Shown: positions 55,405-64,000 of the stretch, in pieces
How the letters are laid out: each line of letters opens with the position of its first letter
How positions within the stretch are numbered: the first letter of the stretch is position 1
Assembly: GCF_050624435.1 (NCBI RefSeq)
Contig: NC_134546.1
Coordinates: forward strand, 17,879,001 to 17,943,000
Reading direction: 5' to 3'
DNA: 64,000 nucleotides
Source of the DNA: Tenrec ecaudatus
Lineage: Eukaryota; Chordata; Mammalia; Afrosoricida; Tenrecidae
The notes under the pieces: generated by a model
What the model was told of the DNA's origin: nothing
The model's database searches: none
What the model saw: only the letters and a program-made list of their open reading frames with translations
Made by a program: the position numbers and the translations under genes

Positions 55405-55541
55405 TGCCATTGAGTCAGTGCTGACCCACAGGGAACCCCGTGTGGGTTTCCAAGGCTGTAACTGCTTTAGCCCGACGAGCTGGTGGTGGTTTCGAACTGC
55501 CAACTGTACCCAACACATGACCTCTGCACTACCAGGGCTCC
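55405..55541 (-). mobile_element. AfroSINE
   Basis: gctgccattgagtcagtgct, gtgtgggtttccaaggctg, ggtttcgaactgccaactg, actaccagggctcc. Confidence 0.9.
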
Positions 55542-55718
55542 AAATACTTAACCTATCTAAAGTGTTTTGACTCCAAATAATTTTTTTTCCTAAAACTGTT
55601 TGCTATACATAGGAAATTCATACCATGTGTGTGCTATATTGAAAATAACTGAGCAGGAAACATGGCTACAAATCTGCCAAATAGTTTGACATTATGTCTG
55701 AAAAGCCTGAACAGTCCA

Positions 55719-56108
55719 TGTCTTAGTTCTCTAGAGCTCCTGTAACAGAAATTCCACAAAGGATGGGTGCCTTTAACAACCAGAAATTTGTTCAAGAGGC
55801 TAGAAGTCAGGATTTGGGGCACCAGCTCTAGGGGAGGCTTTCTGTCTGGGGCTCCGGAAGACGGTCCCTGCTTCTTTTCAGCTTCTGCTCTTGGGAGATC
55901 CTCATGATGTGGCTCGATGTCTGTCATCTCCTAGCTCTGCTGCTCCCTGTCACTGAATCTCTTCTGTCTCAGACAAGAGTTCTAACCCATATTAATCCTG
56001 CCTCATTAGCATAACAAGGAACCCCCTTCCCCAATTGGATTGTAACCACAGATATAGAGGTTAGGATTTATAACATTTATTTTAGAGGACTACAATTCAA
56101 TCTATAGC
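55719..56108. repeat. Unnamed dispersed repeat, copy 2
   Basis: Starts tcttagttctctagagctcc and ends actacaattcaatctatagc. Its internal phrases parallel 47,245-47,660. About 390 bp, intronic. Confidence 0.65.
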
Positions 56109-59100
56109 AGTACACTTACCTTTAGTCAAGAAGTTTCAGTTCTAAGAATATTTTATTAGTGCAATTTGACCAAAACTAACAAAAATTTAAAACAGCCAGC
56201 CAGCAAAGTTGGCAAGATGATCACAAGGCAGTTACCTTTTATGATGAACTTATGATTATTTTGTTTCACTGTTGCCATAATTAATGATAAACATTTCTTC
56301 TCAAAGGCGTTCCGTTAGATGGCTCCTTCACTTCTTGGAGAGACTACCTAATGTATTTTTTTGGTACTTGTGCCTTTAAAGCATAGACTAGCAAGTTCAA
56401 AGTCCATTCATTTCATGAAGTAATCTCTCTTGACCCAAATAAGAAGTAAACTAAAACAATTTTTTAAAGTTGGTCTTTGCGTTCTAATTTGAATAATTTT
56501 CTGATGACTTTTCAAAAGACTTTGGTCAAACCCTGTCTGCCACAGGCCACTGTTTGAGGCAGCCTTTCTTTGTCCATTTGTGGTGCTGTGGCTTTCAGGT
56601 CTTCTGGCTTCCCAGTCATCTGGCCTTTATATTTGGCTTCCTTTTAGGCATGGGGACCTGTGGGCCTGTCTGTCTGCTCTCTTTGGAAGGGCTATGTCCT
56701 GATGACCTGCCGCCCCTCTCCTCCCCCTGCCCGTGGTTATAATCTGTGTAACCATCATCTCACAGGCCCTGTTTTCTTCTAGGGATGGAGAAGGTTGAAT
56801 GTTTCACCAGTGACCATCTGCCTGGAGCAGAAGCCCTCAGTGAGGCCAGGCTGGCCCACTCCCTCCTTGCTTCGTTTGGTGGGGGAGGGGGAGAAGGAAG
56901 GGAGCAAGGGGCAGCAGGGGGCAAGGAGAGCAGACCTGGGAAGTGTCCTCTCGCCTCATCTTTCCCATCTACATATACAGTGTCCTGGGCTGTGATGGTC
57001 AGTCAGGTGGACTGATAGCTGTCCTCTACTGGATGGAGGTCACAGGATGTCTGGCTTCCTTCGGGGGATCCAGGACTTGGAGTTGAGGGCCATATGGCCT
57101 GTCACACAGCTTGACCTGTGCTGCGGTAAATGTTTGCTAAGCAGCATCTGACTCTCTTTGTAAATGGTTCTGACTACCCAAACACCTGTCCCAGGTGGGA
57201 CAGAGGCCTTACCAGCCATCTGGGATTCTTCACGGACAAGGTTTGGTTCTGGCTGACTGGAGGAGAGTCCGCCACATGGACAGCTCCCTTGTCTGGAAGG
57301 CGTCCATCTAATCTTGAGGGCATTGTTGTCCTGGGCACCTTGTAATTTAAATTGTGTTTCCTGACTGGTAAGAAATGAAACCTTAGCTGCCTCTGAGTCA
57401 GCAGGACCGTGGTGGGACCGGTGTGCATGTTGCCATGGGATCGGCAGCAGTGGATGAAATGAAATACCCTTCTGGTGTGAGGAGGGTCTCACGGAAGGCT
57501 TATCTCGGTGGTGTGCTGTATACTATGAAGCCAGACGGTTGGCAGTCAGCTGTCAACTACCACCGGCTCCCAATTCCCTTCAGGCTCCTGCCGCTCACCA
57601 GGGACTCTGGTTGATTCTCCGGTTTGTTCTCCTTTTAGATTGGTAACACCCGCAGCTGAACGCTCCCAATGTTGGCATCCTGTTCACACCTTTAAGTAAC
57701 AGGACCACTGTTACGTGCAGAGATGTGAGCTGCTGACCCCAAAATAGCAAAGTGTCATGATTTGAGATAACTGGGTAAGGCTTGTATTCCCCAAGGAAGT
57801 ATATAGTTCCCAGGCTTATAGGTGAGTCATATAAATTTGCATATTGTCTTCACAAGGCCTTGTACTATGAATGTGCTCTACAAGTGCTCTCCAAGCCCCC
57901 TCTTGGTATTTCGTGGTTCTTTGGCATAGTAGGAAATAAAAGAAAGGAGACACAGCCCCTGTCCGTGAGGAGACTGTGTCTACCTCTGGAGATATGATGT
58001 ACACGAGAAGTGATTAGTACATCAGACACTTTGGGATGTCCCTAATGTATTCTTGGTGCTTTATCACCTAAGACACAGGCTTGTGTGATGTGGAACTCAG
58101 CTTAGAGTCTTGTGAGAGAGTTGGGCACAGACACATATAGGAGTCCCTACAACATCCAGGGCAGGTAAGCCAGAGGGAGAGCAGCAAGGCTTCTGGGAGT
58201 GGGGCACACTGGAGCGGGTGTGGGGCAATGCAGGGGTGCACCAGAAGATGGACCAGTAAGAGAATTCCGGCGACAGCATACTGCAGAGTCTAAGCACAAA
58301 AGGTGACATCTGAAACTTGTGAACTGGAACCATCAGAATCAACTTCACAAAGGAAGTGGAACCTGGCCTGGCCCTGAGGGTGTACACGCGCGGACTAGTC
58401 GGCGTGCCAGAAAGCCTGTCTATGAGGTGGGTGCAGCCTCAGCAAAGAACTGGCCAAGGTGAACACTTGCAGCAAGCCAGCCCTGATCAAACCGAGGGTG
58501 AGGGCTGGTTTGGAGTTGGTTGACTAACGGTGACATCAGCCAGAAAATGGGAAGTTGAAGAGACGTGTGGAGATGAATTTCATGGTAGACATGGAGAAAT
58601 GGAGGTGACAATGAGGACAAAGAGACAGAAAAGGAGGATGAGGTTGAGCCTAGAGCTACAGATATGAATGTCACCAGCAGAGTGGAGGAAAAGGCTTCCC
58701 TGGGGGCGAAGCAGGGAGAACCCTGAGCCCCAGGTGAGAGTCTAAAAATTGTCCCCAGCTGGGAATGGGGTGCACGCATGTAAGTTAGCGTGGCTCCGTG
58801 TGGAGGGGAGAGAAGAGGGCTTCTGCACTGCTGCTGTAACTGGGGGAAAAATTGGTGCCGATTGAGGATGCTCTCGGTGAAGCGACCCTCTGGTGATGGC
58901 AGCCAGGCGCGTCAGCCCAGAGGAATGGAGAGTAAGAAGGTGGAGGTGACCCGGGAAGGGAAATAGGGAAGCGGAACAGAGGTCACCAGAAGCCGCAGTG
59001 GGACCCAAGGTTTCATTGGGGTGAAATCATTCTATCCCTCGTCATCAAGCACTTAAACCTGTAACGTATGTATTTTTGTGTATTGTTTTTACATGTATTC

Positions 59101-59188
59101 CCACAACAGATTTCTCGATAGCAACGTAATCTATGTCTTTGCCACTTCAAATCTTCCATTTCTGCTGTGGCGGCTGCTGCTGCTGTGG

Positions 59189-59289
59189 CTGCCAGGCACC
59201 ATTGAGTCAGTCCCGACTCGTAGCGACTCGGTGTACAACCGAAGGAAACACCGCGCGGCCCACTGCACCGGCCTCACAATCGTCCTGTG
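59189..59289 (-). mobile_element. AfroSINE tail interrupted by a hAT MITE
   Basis: caccattgagtcagtcccga and tcgtagcgactcgg are the SINE tail. The copy is cut off by the element starting at 59,290. Confidence 0.75.
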
Positions 59290-59466
59290 CCGCGGTTCTC
59301 AACCTTCCTCATGCCGTGACCCTTTCATGCAATTCCTCATGGTGTGGTGACCCCCAACCATACAGTTATTTTCCTTTCTACTTCGTCACTGTCATTTTGC
59401 TACTGTTATGAATTGGGCGACCCCTGTGAAAGGGTCATTCGATCCCCAACAGGTTGAGAGCTGCTG
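59290..59466. mobile_element. hAT-Charlie nonautonomous MITE (URR1-like)
   Basis: About 177 bp with inverted ends cgcggttctcaacctt and aggttgagagctgctg. The interior has cctcatggtgtggtgacccc and ggcgacccctgtgaaaggg, wording I recall from URR1-type elements. Confidence 0.8.
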
Positions 59467-59469
59467 GTC

Positions 59470-59552
59470 TTATGTCTAAGCTCATTGTTGCAGCTGCTGT
59501 GTCCATCCATCTTGTCAAGGGCCTTCCTCGTTTTCACTGCCCCTCTACTTGT

Positions 59553-59592
<40 letters not shown>

Positions 59593-59870
59593 ATGCTTGA
59601 AGTGAACTTGTTTGTCACAAGACTCCAAGTCCATTTCAGTTCCTTTTTCCTCCTTTTTTCTGTAAGACACTCAGACCACTGTTTAGGTTGGAGGGCTCAC
59701 CACCCCTCTGCTTTACCAAGCATGATGTCCTTCTCCAGGGACTGGTCTCTCCTGGTAACACCTCCACAGGGCGTGAGACATTGCCTCCAAGGAGCACTTG
59801 GCTGTTCTTCTGTGGTATCCCAGCGCATTGACAACAAGTATGCTTCATCATTAATCTAGTATGGAACAAG
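59470..59870 (-). mobile_element. RTE/BovB-clade LINE 3' end with (TG)n expansion
   Basis: ctcattgttgcagctgctgt, ccatccatcttgtcaagggc, then tttaccaagcatgatgtcct and gggactggtctctcctggta are the reversed RTE 3' end. A TG microsatellite (59,551-59,590) and about 100 bases of other sequence lie within. Confidence 0.8.
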
Positions 59871-61539
59871 TGGGTGGTCCTCCACATTTTACCATGACAC
59901 AAATCTCTGCTTCAAATGCCCCTGTATACGACACTGACTTCTCTTGTGAGTTATTTCTTCAGGGACACTCAAGTAAGTGGGATTACACAGGCAGAGGGTG
60001 ATACAGTTTTTGCTTCATTTGCTCCTTGCTTGCTTGCTTGCTTGCTTTTAAATAAGCTTGCTCTACAAGTTCTCCATGATGATCAGTTTACAGCCAGAGT
60101 GAGAGTTTTGTGTCAATCTGAAAAGGTTTCTAATGCAAGAGGTCTGCGCACGTGTAAATGGAAAAGGAGCCACTTGAAGGAAATATTCCAGGTACAAGAG
60201 AGGAAGGAAGCAGTGGGAATGATCTCGAGTCCTCAGGGAAGGGGTTGCCTCAAAGGTCCGGAAGTTTCCTTGCCTTTTCCTCGGAGGAGCGACTACAGGA
60301 CTTTCTGCCCTTGACTTGCTGGGTGAAGTCCAGGGAGCATGGCTGAGGTTCCTGCTAGGATAAGGCCTTCATCTTCTCAGTCAGATAGGCCCTGGGCCAC
60401 TCCCTGTGGGGGAGCAGTGGGGCCCTGAACCAAGGCAGTGAGAGAAGAGGGAAAGTCCTTTTGAGCAGGGTGGAGGCGTCTATGAATTCATAAAGGGCCA
60501 AGGCTCGGAAGGCATCTAGCCTGGAGAAGCCGCAGAAAGTGGAGAGGTGGCACCAAGATTCGGGGCAGCTCAGCACATCCAGGGAGGCAGTTAAGTCAGT
60601 GATGGGGCCAGCTAAGATCAGAGGCAGTGGGAGCCTTGCAGATCCAGGATGGGCATTGGTGGTCAGCGGGGCAGAGGAGCAGAACAATCGCGGGGTCCAG
60701 GGGGGCCAGATAGCTGGTTTAGACCGTGAGGAGTAAGGAGGTTGACAGGAGAGGACAATTTTAATTTTGAAATTTGGAATGAGCTGTCTTTAAGTTGTCT
60801 ACCTTTGTACGATGTTTGGAAGAGCTGTGTCTTTGGGCTGTGGCTGGATTCTCGGAGACTGGTGACCAAGAGGATGCTGGAGTCCGAGTGGACCGGGTGT
60901 GAGCCGTGAGGAGGCGCCCCTGGTCAGCCACACATTCCTGTGGTCCCTGCCTGTCCACCCGAGCGTTGCAGTCAACCACCAGCCCTTTACCACCCAGAGT
61001 GTTTACAACCTGAGAGGGCAGGCCTTCCCTGGGCTGAAGAGTCACATCTTGGTTGAACTGGTGTGTGGGCCTGTCTGGCCAGATGCCCTCCCAAGCCATG
61101 CCTCCCGGTGTCTGTGAGTGGAGCTGCTGTGTCCTCCAGCAGGGACAGCCCTTGCCAGGATCACCTGAGCTTCCTGAGTGCAGTGCGGGTTCCATGTCCT
61201 CATGCATCCCCCCTGCTGGTGCCTTTGCACAGTGTCCAGACTAAACAGCTGTGCCAAGAGGCCCTGCTTCCTCCCGTGCCTACTTTGAACCTTGGAGTTT
61301 GCCTCCTCCCGCCCCTCGCCTAGGCCATCCCTGGCCCTGACACTACCCACCCCACCTTGGACGTGGCCGTTATTTCACTTTCCAACTCACATCATTTCCA
61401 GTCTGCACAACTGAAAGTAGTTGGGAGACCTTGCCTGTCACGTACACAGCTACTCAGGCAAAGCAGCCCCAGGGGCTGACAGCAGGGCACTGAGCAGGTT
61501 GGATGTGTGGGGTAAGTCGGGGACAGGAAAAGCCAGGGC

Positions 61540-61711
61540 CAGTGGTTTGCATTCTTTTTTGAGACAGAAGAGCCATCCTGATTATTCAGGAGCCATAAAT
61601 ATATCTTTACTAATGAAATTACCATGATCTGAATAATATCCTTTAATGTCAGTTTGACTTGTACTGAAAAGAGCCACATTTGTCTCTCGAGCTGTAGTTT
61701 GCCGACTCCTG
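61540..61711. mobile_element. hAT-type nonautonomous element
   Basis: Begins cagtggtttgcattc and ends gtagtttgccgactcctg, approximate inverted ends. Interior agagccatcctgattattca and aaaagagccacatttgtctc are near-palindromic partners. Confidence 0.55.
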
Positions 61712-62044
61712 TTCTAGACCCTAAAACTGAGTCCAAACCCAGGCTGGGCATTTTGTAAACACCACTTTATTAAAACCAGGACCTAAGCAGGAGTGTGGCT
61801 CCCTGCCAGTCCCTTCCGGGAAGGAACAAACAGCTTGCTGTGCGGGCCTCCAGCCAAGTTGGGCTGGAGCAAAGGTGCATTGTGTGGCACGTAGCATTAA
61901 ATGGCTCTCTGTAAACATAGCCTCCCACCTCGGTCTGTCCTTTTCTTCTGGTTAGCCGAGGTGGGAGTAACTAGCCCTTGGCCCATAATTAGATGAAGTG
62001 AGTAGTAAGGTGAAAACTGATAGGCTTATTTGTAATAGAGAACC

Positions 62045-62150
62045 TCGAACTTGGGGTTAGGAGACCTGGGCCAGGAGTTTGTGACCTTGAACAAATGGCA
62101 TCTCTTCCTTGATCCCATTTCCTTTACTGTAAAATAAAGGCTCTCTGCAT
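62045..62150 (+). repeat. MIR fragment
   Basis: gttaggagacctgggccagg, gtgaccttgaacaaatggc and actgtaaaataaagg. Confidence 0.7.
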
Positions 62151-62164
62151 AGGCTTTTTTTCTC

Positions 62165-62710
62165 TGCTCGGAACATTCTTTCCTGGCCCTTTAGCGCTCA
62201 CGCTCGGTAACTTCTTGTGTCTTGGTTTAAATGCCACTCCCCCGGGGACACCTCAGTGACCTTCCCCACCCCAGCGCCAGACCAGGTCATGACTGGCTTC
62301 CATGACAGGGTGTCCCAAATGGGGAATTCATTTTAATGAATTGTCGCCAGTATTTTCACAATGACTATAGATCAGAACACATCAGGCCTTCCAGCTCAGA
62401 TTAAGGGGTAATAATTGTTCAATAAAAATTGTTTTATTATATATGTCTATGTATGCGTCTGTAAATAAGAGGTTGTGATATAAAGTATGTATTTTTTATT
62501 ATTCACTAAGTTTTGAAGGCTTTGCTTCCAAAATACCCTCAGCATATCCCTTTCCTCTACAGGACCGAGTGTGGCTATATTCACATAATTGTTTGAGTTA
62601 TTGTGTTATTTCCCTCTACCCTAATGAGGCAGAGACCACAAGACAATCAGTTTCCCATCCCAGGCCTGACACATAGAGGGGACTTGACAAGTCACAAATT
62701 GGTAATGGAT
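62165..62710 (+). repeat. L2 relics
   Basis: Two pieces in L2 order. 62,165-62,290 has ggtttaaatgccactcccc and cagtgaccttcccc; 62,590-62,710 has ccaggcctgacacatagagg and a decayed end. AT-rich sequence of unknown origin lies between. Confidence 0.6.
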
Positions 62711-64000
62711 GGATTTCCAAGGGGTCTTCTGGTGCGGCTCGGTCTATGAAAGGGTCCTAAGCATAAGGTTATGACTGCAATAATCAACAAAAGAGCCCTC
62801 ATCTGTATCCCTAATGGACAAGGCTATCAAGTTCTTTGACTTTTCAGTCTCCAGGGCGGCGGGGGGGTGGGGGGGGGCGGGGAGTGGCCCTGGAAAAAAA
62901 ACAACTGAGGAAGCCAAAACTACCAGTTCCTCTTAGCTGACGATGGGAATGTGGGGAGAGGAAGCCATCAGCCTGTTCCAGAATGCCTCACTTAGGCAGA
63001 ATTGACTTTTGATGAATAGAGAGACAGAGGAGACAGTCAATGACCAAGTTCAAACCACATGGTCTAGGTGAAGAAAAGCACCAGCTGTTTAGTGGAGCCT
63101 CCCCCAGGGGTTGATCCCCTCGGCCTGGGTGCTGAGTCCCTGGCCCAGCAGCCCTTTAGCTCATAGTGCAGACCTCAGACCTCCGTTTCCCCGGCAGCGT
63201 ATCCAGCCCTGCCTGCCTGCTCTCTAGAGAAGTGGTGTGCTTCCTCGGGGAGCTCTCTGAACCTCGCCCGTGGGAAGAACAGGCAGAGTGAGCACCCTGT
63301 GCCGTTCTAGGCGTGACAAGGCCTCAGATTGCCGGATGCCCCAGGGCCTGGAAAGTTCCGATTGGCAAAACCCAGGAAGGCAGAGCTGTGGTCAGAATCT
63401 GTCCCAGGATGTGCAGACAGGTCATCATCACTCAAGAAGACACCTGCCTGTGAGGCCCTCTTGAAGGATGTCAGGAACCCTGTCAGAAATGTTTCAGAAG
63501 GCCCAGTTTGTTTCTTTTTCTTTGAAGCTCATCATGGGAACTCTTGACGGTTTTGCCAGCATCTAGCTGTCCTTGTGGAAACCCTGTTGTTGGCTACCTG
63601 GAGCAGGTGACCTCTTTAAGAGGAAGCAGGGAATGGCTTGTTGAGTCGAAGCTCCCAGAACTGTTAGTGGAAACCTGCGAAGGTAAGCATTGCTTCTGGC
63701 TTGGCTTCCTGGAACAGACAGAGGCTCCCCGGCAGCACCCTAAAGCAGCTTTCCAGGATACCGGAGGGAGTGTACACTTTATCCCTGAGCACCAGCACCT
63801 CAACTCCGGGCTCCCTTCTCCATGTTGGGGTCCCTCACTGCAGCCAAGCCCTTCGTTATTCCTCACCCCGCCCTAGTAATGCTTGCATCGATCCCTTAGC
63901 TTTCCCGTGAGTGCTTTTTTTTAATTCTCAAAATCATTATCCTCCCTCTGTTTTCAGAAAAACTCATAAGAGCATTGTGTGTTTAACTAATATGTCTCAT

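Larger units (their letters stand above)
48884..64000 (+). other. MAPRE3: Inferred first intron of MAPRE3
   Basis: 15 kb downstream of the exon-1 donor without a recognisable coding exon. It contains AfroSINEs, MIR/L2 relics, an RTE fragment, two hAT-type MITEs, a pentanucleotide satellite and a dispersed-repeat copy. Repeat density is lower than in the intergenic region. 49,420-51,000 and 62,800-64,000 look largely unique; I see no gene in them. Confidence 0.55.

Noticed and set aside
63544..63683. Possible internal exon ending gcgaag|gtaagc
   Set aside because: A good donor-like site, but the upstream frame matches no EB-family sequence and an acceptor is not convincing.
1..64000. CRISPR arrays, operons, phage or bacterial defence systems
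   Set aside because: All direct-repeat patterns are microsatellites or eukaryotic transposons, and gene structure is spliced; nothing prokaryotic is present.

Overview
This is mammalian nuclear DNA: introns with GT/AG splice sites, a CpG-island promoter, microsatellites and dense interspersed repeats. The commonest repeat is a tRNA-headed SINE of AfroSINE type (head near CCCTGGTGG..AGTGG, tail near CTATGAGTCGGAATCGACT). It occurs about 25 times with RTE/BovB-clade LINE fragments, which points to an afrotherian. The exact repeat variants look most like a tenrec; that species-level guess rests on memory.

Layout. (1) 1-20,750 is the 3' half of DPYSL5 (CRMP5) on the + strand: eight coding exons between 385 and 18,046, which join without a break into residues about 224-564 of the 564-residue protein. 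A 3' UTR of about 2.4-2.7 kb follows, with two candidate poly(A) signals. (2) 20,750-48,300 is intergenic and is a palimpsest of repeats: AfroSINEs, RTE LINE pieces, a LINE-3'-end-like family with A-rich tails and target-site duplications, old L1 fragments, TG..CA elements with 5-bp duplications, a Tigger remnant and an RPS25 processed pseudogene. (3) 48,300-49,400 is a CpG island whose strong splice donor at 48,884 defines a noncoding first exon. By position directly downstream of DPYSL5 this should be MAPRE3 (EB3). (4) 48,884-64,000 is the first intron of that gene. No EB-family coding exon (calponin-homology start) is present in the window.

Both genes encode neuronal microtubule/growth-cone regulators and lie head-to-tail on the same strand, the same order as at human 2p23.3. 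The most interesting regulatory signal is a run of five same-orientation X-box (RFX-type) motifs in 236 bp just upstream of the inferred MAPRE3 exon 1. They appear to be part of a degenerate tandem repeat. The most informative mobile-element signal is a stack of datable nested insertions at 33-36 kb and 41-43 kb.

No prokaryotic genes, CRISPR arrays or operons are present. Most long open frames here are chance frames in GC-rich introns or the CpG island.
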